From Clitopilus passeckerianus (lineage: Eukaryota > Basidiomycota > Agaricomycetes > Agaricales > Entolomataceae): a DNA stretch of 64,000 nt. Positions within the stretch are counted from its first letter, which is position 1. Each line of letters opens with the position of its first letter. The stretch is from assembly GCA_944990035.1 (NCBI GenBank), contig CALYLX010000126.1, positions 248,001 through 312,000 on the forward strand, given 5' to 3'. The notes beneath the pieces are model-generated. The model saw only the letters and a list, made by a program, of their open reading frames with translations, did no database searches and had not been told where the DNA came from. Positions 22,041 through 34,863 of this stretch are shown in pieces. A program made the position numbers and the translations under genes.

Positions 22041-23458
22041 CTACGTTTTATTCCAAGAAACCCTGCAAATTCCCTCGAGAACCTCTTTGGTGCCCTCATC
22101 AATACTCCAGATGCTTGACTCCTAATCCGCTTTCGTGACGGAGCTTCAGAGCCTGCAACAAAGCAACGTGCACAGGGGCGGGCAAGTTTCTGTGGTCATT
22201 GAAATTCCACTCGCTGAAGCGGAGGTGCTGGAGAGCATGGAAAGGCACAGCGGAACTGGCAACGTGTTCTGAGGGTGATTTCGCCAAAGCTTTTAAGAGC
22301 GTACAGTGCTTTCTTTCGGGAGGCGCCCATTGACAAAAGTGAGGAAGTCCTTGAAAGCTCTAGGAGAGGGTGCTTCCACTCGAAGGGTGAGAGCTGTGGT
22401 TGGCGGGTATCTGATATCTCGGAGAAAGTCGATGATATTCGTGACACGATCCTCCAGGTCTAACACCTGAAGCCGGGGAAGGTTGGCCATCTGGATGTTC
22501 CGCTCGCCGTTTGGAGCTTGAGCGTAACAAAATGCGTTGGTCAAACGCACGCTCCTGAGGTTGGGAAGTTGCTGCAAGCGCTTAATCGCCTGAGCTAGGG
22601 TGGTATATTGACTCGGATCTCCATCGGACACTGTGTCGAGAATGATCGTTAAGCTGGTGATGGAAGAGTGAATGGCAGTGAATGACGCCGCGGCAGCTGA
22701 GAACAAGCTCTTGTATTCGAGATGGATACTCTGCAGGTTTCCATTGCGAGGGCCAACGAGTTGCTGGAGAAGGTCAAAGCTGAGTTCTGAATCCTGCCAA
22801 AAATCTCTCTGGAGCTTGACCGTGAGGGCTTCGAGAAAACTTGTTTCTGGACAGCTTTCTAAAGCATTGAGTGCTATACCCTCATCACCTTCAGTTATAA
22901 CCAGAGTTCGAACGGCTGTCACTGCCTGGAGAATGAGCGCGTTCCTCCAGTGGAGGATGTCCCAGGCAACCTCTTCGTCATAATCACCGTCGTCATCATA
23001 GACGTCTGGAAGGTATAACTCCCATTCGATGTCGAGTAATTGTGGCTTTGCTCTTTCTATCATGGCTTTCGCGCATTCGAGGTTTCTAAAATCGGGCTTG
23101 ATCCATAGCCTCGGGCAGCCCAGAGCAATTTGGCGCCATCTCGAGCAGACGTGCGTGGAGTTGATCAACTTAATGTGAGAGCGAGTCTCTAGTTGGCCGT
23201 GTGCGATACTCTACACAGGAAGACCTCGGCAAGAATTTCGTCGGGTAGTTTGTTTGGTAAGGCGAAGCTATTTTGCTCGCTTTTCAGGTGAAGTATTTCT
23301 TCCTGGCTCCGACGTATGGAGTCCTCAATAGATTCTATCCTTTTTTGAAGGGTCCTGAAGGGTGTTTCTCCAACTAGTTGGGCGTCGGGGAGGATAATGG
23401 GAACTGATTGCGGGGGCATACGAATCAGGCTGGCCTGGTGTAAATGGTAGGAAACCAA
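22041..23458 (-). pseudogene. F-box/LRR array copy 6, frameshift in F-box and large deletions
   Basis: The N-terminal exon is normal (LQKRIESIEDSIRRSQEEI, then ALPNKLPDEILAEVF), but inside the F-box the sequence gains about five bases and reads FLCRVSHTAN then stop at about 23189; the family sequence (AHGQLETRSHIKLINSTHVC) resumes in another frame. From there an open stretch of about 290 codons carries the first LRRs. At about 22293 the text jumps from ESTVRS to LLKALAKSPSEHV, which compared with copy 4 is a loss of roughly 110 codons. The C-terminus has a further small deletion and frameshift before the last motif EVLEGICRVSWNKT, stop at 22041. Clearly decayed. Confidence 0.8.
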
Positions 23459-24219
23459 GAGGTGCCAGTTTAGAGTAGAACGAAAGTGTCACGATGGAAG
23501 TTAGGCGCATTCAGCGCTCAGCTTCAACGTGTTCGGCATGTCAACGACAATCACCCTCAAGCTTTCCAATCAAATTATCATCTTATTGACGCTCTTCATT
23601 CATTGCTTCGAATATAGAGAACTAGCAAACTTGAACTACTCTAAGTAGAAATAAGAAATCTTGAAGTAACACAAAAAACTCTCAGCCGGAAAAATCAGAA
23701 GAATCTAAGGTAAAGATGAAAAAGGGAGCAGAAAAACAACCAAGAAATTAACATGAAGATGGGGAACTGTGGAGGGTATATTAAATGTACGTTGCAGTGT
23801 CAGAAAGGTGGAGTGTCTGTCTGTTGAAGATGGAGGGGTGGGAGGTTGATAATCTGCGCGCATAGAGCCGCATTTTAGGGGAGATGACCCTATTATAGAT
23901 ATACGAGACTAGAGTGAGGGTGTAGTCAACGATTGTATCGCGTAGGGACAGGGAGGAGTGGCGGAACGGAAGGAAGGAATCAATGAGTGCGGATGGAAGG
24001 AGGAAGGAAGAATATCAGACAAGGGTAATCATTGTTCATTACTGTTAAATCGTCATCATGTCACCAAAAAAATCGGGGGAGGAGAGCTCAAATAGTCACA
24101 ACGAAGAGGTTGAAGTGAAGAGGAAAGTCAAACTTGGATTAGAAACCATCACAGTCATTAACAGCAGGCGAGGCTGGAGAGCCTAGCCCGTGGCCCACGA
24201 AATACCCCAAATGCCCCAA
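23459..24219. other. Spacer with purine-rich stretch
   Basis: No supported gene. A G/A-rich run with repeated GGAAGGA-type words lies at about 23945-24015. The rest is AT-rich and probably holds the copy 6 promoter and the 3' end of the transporter gene. Confidence 0.5.
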
Positions 24220-25898
24220 TCACCGGCTAGCTTCCCTCTCCATAGGCACCAGCGGTACCAGATTCACGCTACTTCCACTTCTACTCGGCCCATTCGACGC
24301 CGGTGGGTGAGGCGTCTGACTCCTACTCGGGACTGTCGATGGGACCCTCGATCCATATGGGCTCCCATATGGCGCATGCTGGTACCTGGACGTATCCTGA
24401 ATCTCTCCAAACCCATTCCCATTCACTGCCAAATGACCATTGACTTCAGTTGCAGAGGTGTTGTTGATTCCGAGAGCAGACGCGATGCCTTTGGGCGTGC
24501 CGAAGGGGGATGACTTCTTTGATGGGAACTCTCCGAGGATGGGCTCAGTCGGGGACATGAGTTTTCCAATTGACGAATCCTTGTTCGTGAGTGAGGAGGG
24601 GAACGTAATGACGGGCTCCTTTCCTGGGGGCTGGTTGTACATCCATGTGGCGCTGAGGACGGTAGAAGCTCCAATCACGAACGACGGGGTCAGCCTGAAG
24701 TCGAACAGCCATACCGAGGCCATGAAGGAGAGGATGATCGAGAGCGAAGTTGCGAAGCCCTTGAGAATGTTATCCGAGTACTTGATCACAACGGCTGTGA
24801 TAAGACCTCCGAAGACCTGTACGGCGACAGTTGCCCATGCCCATCCACCGAAGTTTCGGAGCAGGTCCGCAACAACGCCTTGCGAGGGGTAGTCCTTCTG
24901 CTCGTACAAGATAGGGAGTATGGCGGGGATGAGGGAGAACAAGGACAGCTGGACGTTCCTAACCCAAAGATCCGCGCGGGAGTTCTTCAAGACCATCTCG
25001 AAGTACACACCGGCAAGACCAGAGGTGAAACAGGCTGCGGTCACCGCTCCAAAGCCCTTCATAGGTGACATGACATGTGCATATTGATATTCATGTGCAC
25101 TCCCTACAACCCCGTTTGAGGAACCCCCATGGCTGTGGTGCTTCGGGCTTGAGCCCGTCGTTTGGATCTGTACTATCCCCACTCCGATAGCCAAGAAGAA
25201 TAGGCTAAGCCATTTTGTCGAGCTGAGCTTCTTGCGCAGCAATGCAACGGAGAAGGCAGCAGTGGTGAGAATCTTCATCTGGTAGCTGACCTGGAAGGTA
25301 GCGACGGGCAAGTTGGAGATAGCGACAAATTGGAGGGAATTTTGGATAACGTAGAGTATGGCGGGAATGGATAGTTTCCAGCAGTCCGAGGAGAAGACTT
25401 CGCCGCAAACTTGCCAGAACGCGGAAGAGAGGAGGAAGGGAAGGGAGGCAAACCAGCGTCCTGGGTTTAGTCGTCGTTGGTAGGAGGATTCGGTTATTTG
25501 AGGTGTCCTTGAAACGGCGATAACGAATGATATTGAGCCCTTTAGAAGTTCATTGAGCAGCACAGCGGAAGCTGGTGAGTATGCCAGCGCGGGTGGGGTC
25601 GAGATACGCGAATAGTGCATGACTATTGAGAGGGCGGCATTCTGGACTGCCAATGTGACCAGTCTGAAGAGTCACAGTGGTTAGGAGGTGTTCGTAAGGA
25701 CATTTAAAATGACACGTACGAAATGTATTTCAGCGGTAGGCCAAATATCCTGGGACCGTCTGACTGTTGGTTCACGCCAGCGATTCCCTTCTCCGCGTTC
25801 TGCAACACTGCTGAGGGCAAGAGAGACGACGAGCGCGGTGATGATGACGGTGACATTCCAAGTTCTACCCGGACGGAGGGCGTGGGTCGATGGTGCAT
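24220..25898 (-). CDS. Nucleotide-sugar transporter (UDP-galactose/UDP-GlcNAc type)
   Basis: Two exons, 25898-25721 or 25720 and 25663-24220, joined by a 56-base intron, give 540 residues. The protein belongs to the SLC35A family of Golgi/ER nucleotide-sugar antiporters: PLKYISLVTLAVQNAALSIV at the start, then ELLKGSISFVIAV, PAILYVIQNSLQFVAISNLP, VATFQVSYQMKILTTA, FTSGLAGVYFEMVLK and AVVIKYSDNILKGFATSLSI, with about ten hydrophobic segments. The GFATSLSI motif near the end is a family hallmark. The last 140 residues are polar, rich in Ser and Pro and probably cytosolic, longer than in yeasts. Role: import of UDP-sugars into the Golgi for glycosylation. The family does not fix the substrate, so UDP-galactose is only the likeliest choice. 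Confidence 0.88.
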
Positions 25899-26927
25899 GG
25901 GGGAGATGTTTGAAAGTAAGAGCCAACTTTTACGAGGTTTGTATCGTAAAAGCCAAACTGTCTGCTGGAAAGGGATCCGATTTGGGATTAGTTTTCAGGG
26001 TGAAAAAAGTCCGATGTTTGACAGATAAACTGACCTAATATAGCCTAGTTAACCAACGAAAACCCTTGTAAATGAAAAAGTACGTGGAGAACGTTGGAGA
26101 CGGTCTCTTGGTCGTTGACCCCAGTCGCCTTAAGGTAGAACAGGCCGGGATAACAATTTGAGCAGCGAGTCCCTTTTCCAAACTTGTCGGCTTTTCGGAA
26201 ACTTCCCACGATTGTTCTGACATTTCACCCTCATATGCTCCCCAATTCAGTTACCGACTGTACCCTAGTTACCAGACGCTACAACACTCCACGAAATGCT
26301 CCACTGTGTTATTTCGATTAGACGCTATCCTGAACTAAGAGTACAAGCTAAAAAATTTGGGATTCTCCACGACACGTCGTAGAAACTCGCAGAGTTGTCT
26401 GGCCAAAAACCCTCACCGTCAGGGCAGCAGTTCTGATGGACTTTTGACACGAACACGCGAGTCAAAGGAGTTCGAGTAATCGTCATCAACGTTCAAGGCC
26501 ATGCTCGCCCATTTATTTTTGTTCCCATAATACATCACTGATGGACATATGACACACGTTTATCCAACTAAGCCAAGAAGTGATCTTCGCCAATAGCCTC
26601 GAGGCGATGGAGAAGCCTGGGAGAAGCTGCTCCAGTCAGAGCCCGAGTGATAAGAGCGATGCAAGTCTGTCCGCATGATCCAGGAGAAAAACATGGCGCA
26701 ATTTTGGATGGCGACGATGATTTGATGTGTTGGGATTATCCGAGTGGTGCGGAGATATATTAAGATAGGGGTATTTTAGGCCTCAAGAGAGCCAGGACAT
26801 GCAAATGACTTCAACATTTATACAACAATTCAAATAGACATATTAACAGGATGTGCATAATCAATCTCCCCTTCCAAACGTAACCTCCTAGCTTCAGCCT
26901 CCCTATCATTTTTTCTTCGTCTCGCTC
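25899..26927. other. Intergenic stretch
   Basis: About 1 kb with no frame or repeat that I can support. The 3' end of the Gly/Gln-rich gene and the promoter of the transporter are inside. Confidence 0.5.
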
Positions 26928-27429
26928 TCAAGTTCCAGAAGGTCCAGGAGGCTTTCCCATAGGAAAATCATGTCCCGTAACACCTTTAAATCCGGACCTC
27001 ATCGCAGCTTGCATTTGTTCATTGCTCATTCCTCCCTGAGGCATGTGAGGCATGTGCCCTCCAGCTCCCCCTCCCTGTCCTGCCGAGGCCCCGCCCATGC
27101 GTTGTTGGACAAAGCTCATTCCTGGAGGTGAAAGACGGGGGATGAGCCGAATGATATTTGAGGGAGGGAGGGAGGGCGTGAGCTACCTTTGTCGAATAAT
27201 TCTATCGTACAGGGATGGAGTGAGTCCTTGTCGGGTGAGGGAATGGGAGAGACAACGAACCTTGTTGGGAGTGTCCGCCGTGACCTTGAGCACCCATATC
27301 GGTGCCGGCTTGGTTGAGAGAGGCGTTGGTTCCACCAGGTACGTTATCTGTGGCCCCAGCAGCCTGAGATGACTGTTGAGCTTGGCCGCCGCCCATGCGC
27401 TGGTTGAGTTGCTTCTTCACGAAGTCCAT
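26928..27429 (-). CDS. Small Gly/Gln/Met-rich protein, function unknown
   Basis: Two exons, 27429-27261 and 27121-26928, give 120 residues. The intron (27122-27260) begins GTTCGT and ends CCAG, and the join reads HSQQGMSFVQQRMGG in frame. It starts MDFVKKQLNQRMGGG. The motif QRMGG occurs once in each exon (NQRMGGG and VQQRMGG), which suggests an internal duplication. The rest is rich in Gly, Gln, Ala and Met with no signal peptide or membrane segment, so it is probably a disordered soluble protein. I do not recognise a family. Reality of the gene is supported by the frame-keeping splice and by the biased but stop-free composition, not by homology. Confidence 0.6.
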
Positions 27430-27842
27430 GGTTGTACGTCAAAAGTAGTAGTTGCAAGTCGCCCGAGATTTTTCAAGAATATTTTATGTGGCCAAGGTGT
27501 CTGAGGTTGGAGCATCTTGTGGGAGTGCAGCATTCAAGACCTCCCTTATCTGAAGCTATGACATAAATCCCGAACAATTGTTTGAGAAGAAATCCGAGCG
27601 TGCATTCTGGCCGACCCGATCACCTAGAGGCAGGACTGTGTGCAAGAAATTGAGCTCATGCTGCCCCAGAAATTTCTCGGCCGCCAGAAAACATCCCTAC
27701 AAGTATTCACGAGCTTTCATGAACCCGGTCGAATCAAAAGAAGCGTTTCAATGCGCCACTTGACAACAAAGTCTCTCGATCCGTGAGAACCTTTCCCCAA
27801 ACACGGGCATCCTCCACATTTCCACACTCACACCTTCAGTCC
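27430..27842. promoter_or_regulatory. Divergent intergenic region, small Gly/Gln gene and MDM12
   Basis: The two genes point away from each other over about 410 bases, so both promoters are here. No clear TATA box. A 61-codon plus-strand frame inside is not supported. Confidence 0.45.
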
Positions 27843-29150
27843 ATGTCGATCGACCTCTCATGGGCCCAACTCGATTCATCTCTTGCCGACTCCCTAGTTG
27901 AAATCCTCAACAGAAGTCTTTCAAATGCCCCACGACCGTCGTTCATCGGGCCTGTTACCGTAACCTCCTTTGACTTTGGAACGATCTCCCCAGATGTGGA
28001 ATTGGTTGACTTGAGGGACATCTACCGCGATTTTATGGAGGATGATGAGGATGAAGATGACAAGGAAGTCCCTAGCGGAAGTAGGAGACATAGTATGGAG
28101 GTAAAAGGACAGCTGTCACCGCAGCAAGGAGGACCCACGGACGAGGATGAAGATTTTGAATGGGTATCCAGGCGGACTGCAGGTCGAGCTGAACGAGCAG
28201 GCTTCGGATACGGCTATGGAGGCTCCCGAAGCTCTTTCTCGCATGGAGTGTCTGGCGGTGCACCATTACCGCTGAACATGAGCATGCCTGCGCTCTCAAT
28301 GGATCGTGCACTCTGGCCAGGCATGACAGGATACCCCACACCTTCGCCTGGTACACCGTTTTCGCCCTTTGCGGGCATGTACACTCCAGGCATGGGTCCT
28401 GGGCTCGGGATTGGCATGCCTGGCTTCCAAGACTCGCATTCCATGCAGCCTTCCCGATCCCACTCGTTCTCTTCCCACCAATCTCAACCTCTCGCATCAG
28501 CACTACCCATAGCTGCCCCTGTCCCTCCAAACCCTTCTCAGCTACCACCACCGCAAGAAAACCCGCACCCGAACCTCCAAGTTCACCTCCACGTCCACTG
28601 GGCATCTGACCTGCGCCTGACACTGCAAACCTCCCTCCTCATCAACTACCCCTCACCCATGTTCATGTCCCTCCCTATCAAACTCTCAATTACGGGGCTC
28701 GTATTCGACGGCGAACTAGCCGTAGCATACGAAGGCCAACGGAAACGAGTGCATCTCTGCGTTTTGGACGATCTCGACCCCTACGGACCTGCTGCCTCTT
28801 CAGACCGGCCGAAACGCGAGCATACAGATCCCAATGCTACTCCGCCTGAGGAGCACGAAAACGAAGACTCGCCGTCGAACTCGATCAACCTCTCTGGAGG
28901 CGCAGCGGGAGGCTCGAGTCCCGGAAATCCGAGGTCAGGGAAACCTCTGCCAATTGGACTCAGGCTTCTGCCTTCGATTTTCATCGATACTGAGATTGGG
29001 CAGACGGATAAGCATGTGCTAAAGAATGTTACGAGGGTGGAGAGGTTTATACAGGATGTTATCAGGAAGACTATTGAGGAGGAGCTGGTCTTCCCTAACT
29101 TCCATACCATTGTGTTGCCGGGAGCAGAAAATGAGGGTGGCCAGTCATGA
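27843..29150 (+). CDS. MDM12: MDM12, ERMES subunit
   Basis: Single exon of 435 codons plus stop from the ATG at 27843. The frame is open 20 codons further upstream but without ATG, and Mdm12 proteins start as here: MSIDLSWAQLDSSLADSLVE. The SMP lipid-binding domain follows in two halves, FIGPVTVTSFDFGTISPDVE with LVDLRDIYRDF, and then LQVHLHVHWASDLRLTLQTS and FMSLPIKLSITGLVFDGELA. The C-terminal part FIDTEIGQTDKHVLKNVTRV and RFIQDVIRKTIEEELVFPNF is also typical. The two halves are separated by a long acidic and Met/Pro/Ser-rich insert of about 150 residues, common in fungi other than yeast. Role: ER-mitochondria tether with Mmm1, Mdm10 and Mdm34, with phospholipid transfer. Acts at the mitochondrial surface. 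Confidence 0.93.
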   Translation: MSIDLSWAQLDSSLADSLVEILNRSLSNAPRPSFIGPVTVTSFDFGTISPDVELVDLRDIYRDFMEDDEDEDDKEVPSGSRRHSMEVKGQLSPQQGGPTDEDEDFEWVSRRTAGRAERAGFGYGYGGSRSSFSHGVSGGAPLPLNMSMPALSMDRALWPGMTGYPTPSPGTPFSPFAGMYTPGMGPGLGIGMPGFQDSHSMQPSRSHSFSSHQSQPLASALPIAAPVPPNPSQLPPPQENPHPNLQVHLHVHWASDLRLTLQTSLLINYPSPMFMSLPIKLSITGLVFDGELAVAYEGQRKRVHLCVLDDLDPYGPAASSDRPKREHTDPNATPPEEHENEDSPSNSINLSGGAAGGSSPGNPRSGKPLPIGLRLLPSIFIDTEIGQTDKHVLKNVTRVERFIQDVIRKTIEEELVFPNFHTIVLPGAENEGGQS

Positions 29151-29295
29151 CAGCCTGGTTGTGAGTGTATGCGTCACATTCTCTAGTTTAGGCTCATAGA
29201 AAGCCTGTGTATTGTATGATAATGATAGGATGTAGAACCATAAATTATTACAACTAGTAATACATATCCTCGAAAGCCTCACCCTCGCCGCCACC

Positions 29296-31424
<2,129 letters not shown>

Positions 31425-32576
31425 CTTGCTTTAGATCGAGTAGAAGGCCTTGCTGTCGTTTAGTAGAGCGGTTTTATATATTTTGACGCTCAAAAAAGAG
31501 ACTATGAGTGCTAGGCAAGCTAGCAACTCGTAGGGATCAAAGTTTTGGACGAGATCAAGCTGGAGGAAAAAGATCTGGTTGGCGGCGGAGTCGTATAATC
31601 GGGGTTACCTTATTGGGTGTTGACTCCGGCTGACTCTCTTCCAACCACCATGTCAGTAATCTATCCACAACAACTCACTTAGAGCAGAAACTTGAAGCAA
31701 AGAATGTAATGCATAGTGTTCCAGCTACTCCCGAGTCCTAAGGGACACATGAAACAATTCGCACCCAGAGATTCGCTACCTCGTCGATCTGGGACGCCAG
31801 ATTCTTTACTCTGCTTAGATTCTTCGCTGTGATACCACTGGGGTCCGTGCAATATCTTGAGAGAAGTCTTGACTCGGAAACCGTTGAATAAGCATCTTTG
31901 TCCCTCTCTGACCTATGTGAGCCGTGCTTACCAGTCTCTTCAGCTCATGTTGCTCTGAGAGTGCGAGTTGAGCTTTCATCATCCTCCCTGGACTCTCTTC
32001 ATTCCCTGACGGACCTCGTCAACGTCCATGGATTTCCCCCCTTCATACGAGCTGTTTCTCCGCCTCCTCAAATCCAATCAGACGCGCCGACAACAGAAGT
32101 TTGGGTTTCCCAGCCTCGCTTCCTTGGCGACTCGAGACCCCTCCATCATTGACAGGCCTCAGGCTAACGACATGCACTTTCCTTCACCTCGAGGCTTTAT
32201 GTGCTCCTCCCGGCGGATAACCATGTTTACCATATGACGTTAACAAGCCTCTCATCTTGGGGAGCTGATATAAAGACTCTCGGTCTTTGAGAGGCTTCAG
32301 TCTACAGCTACCCATTATGATAGGCACCCCAAGTTCGCCCAATTTAATAAACCGCTCAGACTGCTTTGAAAGCTTTTCAGGAGGCATGGATAGGCTTCTA
32401 AATTCGTTACAGCAGTATTTTGGATATTCAAACTTGGATCCACCGATCTATATTGATTTGCCCCCGACCTTCGTGTCAACAAAGTATATGAAAAAAAGTC
32501 GCTCGTAATGTCAATGAAATACGTGAATACAGGTCTGACTCAAATGGGGCAATTTCTAGCATTCATGATCTCTTGC
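31425..32576. other. Gene-poor stretch with a diverged repeat copy
   Basis: Contains the ELP3 promoter, a repeat copy at 31735-31912 related to 36252-36470, and a serine-rich plus-strand frame (31898-32152) without a known domain. The stretch 32287-32576 overlaps no supported gene. Confidence 0.5.
31735..31912. repeat. Diverged dispersed repeat, copy 1
   Basis: Shares islands with 36252-36470 in the same order: AAGGGAC, CGCACCC, ATACCA, AGTCC-like, CA(A/G)TATCTTGAGA, GACT, AAACCG and ATCTTTGTCCCT. One frame of each copy reads similarly (IPLGSVQYLERSLD here, IPFESIQYLEKILD in the other), so it may be an old duplicated exon. Confidence 0.6.
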
Positions 32577-34319
32577 TCAAACGATGCCATGCGGTGCCCA
32601 AGGAAATGCCTCGTTTTCGTAACCAATCGTCATCCCGCATCCGTCTCCTACCTCCACGCCAGTGACTTGGTTGTCTTCTCCTCTCGATATCCTGGCGGCC
32701 ATGTACGGCTGGCGCAACCTCACGATAGCCACATTGGTAATGGATACCAGACTTGGCACTGCCTCAGCGAAATTCCTCGCTTGGGATGCAAGGGTGTTTC
32801 TTTTGTCGTGCAAGGAAACGGCCTCATCTTCCACGGGGGATTCTTCTTGATAGCATAAACGCTTTAAATGTGTAAACCTGTTCAAATCATTGGCGCTCTT
32901 CGTCTATGAGAAGAGAATGAGATTCTACTCGATGGGTTGAATAGGCTACACTCACGAGATCGGACAGTGGAAAACTATCACCATGGAATCCTATTTCCTC
33001 CAGGTTCGGAGCAGCGCGCACAATAGAATGTATAAATTTATCAAACACAGTTCGTGATCCTTTGTTCGTGGTACGTTGGAAGGTACCGTCTTCGTTTTCG
33101 TACCAAAGACTACCCTCAATGCTTTTATTCTTGGCACTTGAAGATGGACTCTGACCAATGTCCAAACTCTTCAGTTTTGGCAACCCGTTCGTGCAGACAG
33201 CCCTAAAAAGATAAGGTATCTGCGCATTGACACTTTTCTGAATGGAAAGACTGAGCAACTGGGCGAGAATGGGGGCGAGGAGCAGCGCCTCAGTCCAGCA
33301 AACCTGTTGAACGTACGTCAGGATCTTTAACATTTAATATGGATTTATGCTCCACATACTCTAAGGTGTAGAAGGTTTGGAAGAAAATCATCAGGGAGGA
33401 CAGATGAGAACCAGCGATCCTTTCCATGCAGGGTATTGAACGCAACATCGAGGTATTGAATGGCGGGATGTCGTCCCCAAAAACTCATTGCTTGCGAAGT
33501 ATTCACATCCGAGAATGATGTGAAGGATAAGGTTCGCAAGCAAGGGAAATCGAGTTCAAAGATCGACGAGATAGACTCAAACTCCGTGCAACTGTCCTTC
33601 AAGTCAAGTGTGTGTAGTGAGAGGGCAAGAGACGAGATATGTTGGAAGAGTTTACGGCTAGCCGAAGGCTGAAGTGTGATCGCAGCGAGGTGAATGGAGA
33701 AATTCGTGATACCCTATAGAATGAATTAGAAATGGTATTACATTCTGAATGGAACGCATACTGAGACTTGAAGAAGCCCCGAAGCCTCGATCCATGGCTC
33801 ATGCGGGTGATCCCTAAATCCACTGATATTGAGCGCACGAAGTCTAGGACACTTCTCCTTGAGCTGCGACCCGAATCCCTTCCCAAGTCGACCGAATCCC
33901 TTAACTGGTTCGAAGTCTTTTTGATCGTCATAGTACCACCTATGGCTTAGATGCACACCCAATGTATGGATGAACGGTAGATAGCCCATCGAAATGATGC
34001 CCACAAGTCTTCTGAGAACGTCAGAAGGAGGGTCCTGGATCCTCGTTTCGAGCGATAGTTCAGACATGACGTGTAATTCCCGGACGACAGACCCTAACGG
34101 CGGATCATCCACAAGTTTCTGTAGGACAAGTAGGGCCGCCGCCTCATTCCTCAGAACTACCCGAGAATAGACCAGAGGAAGAGCGCTTTCTGCGATACGG
34201 TGGTTGGTTAACGCAAGAGCAAGCAGGGTTGAGGGGGTTGCGTGAAGCGGGAGATGGACAGCGATAATAGGGTAAATTTCGGGCAAGAGATCGATGAGTG
34301 GTCCTTGCTCAGTGGCCAT
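32577..34319 (-). CDS. F-box-like/LRR protein of a second lineage
   Basis: Four exons starting at the ATG at 34317-34319 (MATEQGPLIDLLPEIYPIIA). The N-terminus has an F-box-like helix set: LPEIYPIIAVHLPL, TLLALALTNHRIAESALPLV and YSRVVL. Leucine-rich segments follow: CPRLRALNISGFRDHP, LHTLDLKDSCTEFESISSIF, FPCLRTLSFTSF and LPKLKSLDIGQSP. Introns: about 33763-33718, about 33345 (donor GTATGT, after HLR, before VCWTEALLL), and about 32950 to an AAAG acceptor near 32869, giving RLCYQEESPVEDEAVSLHD and the end FPWAPHGIV. It is not close to the six array copies; the F-box core differs and the coiled-coil leader is absent. Probably an SCF adaptor too, but the F-box is weak. The last splice is the least certain. 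Confidence 0.65.
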
Positions 34320-34863
34320 TACAACTTTTGACGTCGAAGGGAGATTGTTGACAGGTGAAAATAAGTGCAATTCCACAATATGTCTGTGGCTCAAGATTAA
34401 ACTGGTTATTGAACTCCTTGAAACGATGTCAGAAATGTTCAGCCACTGTGCTGTGTATGGGCGAGTGTGAACCGCCAATGATCGGCTTGTACTAAACTGT
34501 GGGCCTCATCATGCGCGCAAGTCCTCGAAGTCCCCACCGATCATCGGACTTGGACCTACAACTGCTACCATCAAACAATCTCCTACCTGGTCAAGACTAG
34601 CTCAAGGAAGTCGAAAATGAGCAGAGCAGAAAGGCCCAACGAAGTTTGATGATGTGGGACGGGGTCCATCTGATTCATTTACAGTCGCAAGGCAGTACTG
34701 CAGGTAACAAAATTCGTTAGCTCGATGTAATGTGGACTTTACTTACCTAAGGCCTGGATATAAAGGTGCAGGCGTGGTGGGCGGAACTTCAGCTGGTCTT
34801 CTAATCCTCACAAATCACTTGAGCGCTGGTCGCCAGGACTTTTTTACGCAAAGAGCATCTACC
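34320..34863. other. Divergent upstream region of F-box-like gene and secreted-protein gene
   Basis: About 540 bases between two start codons pointing apart. It holds the TATA box listed separately. The minus-strand frame continues open to 34478 but without a supported start there. Confidence 0.5.
34759..34766 (+). promoter_or_regulatory. TATA box of the small secreted protein gene
   Basis: TATAAAGG about 100 bases before the ATG at 34864, at a normal distance for a fungal core promoter with a short leader. Confidence 0.5.

Noticed and set aside
13449..23458. Repeat-induced point mutation as the cause of decay in the whole array
   Set aside because: Copies 1, 5 and 6 are broken mainly by indels and deletions, and intact copies 2 and 4 sit in the same array; only copy 3 shows stops by point change.
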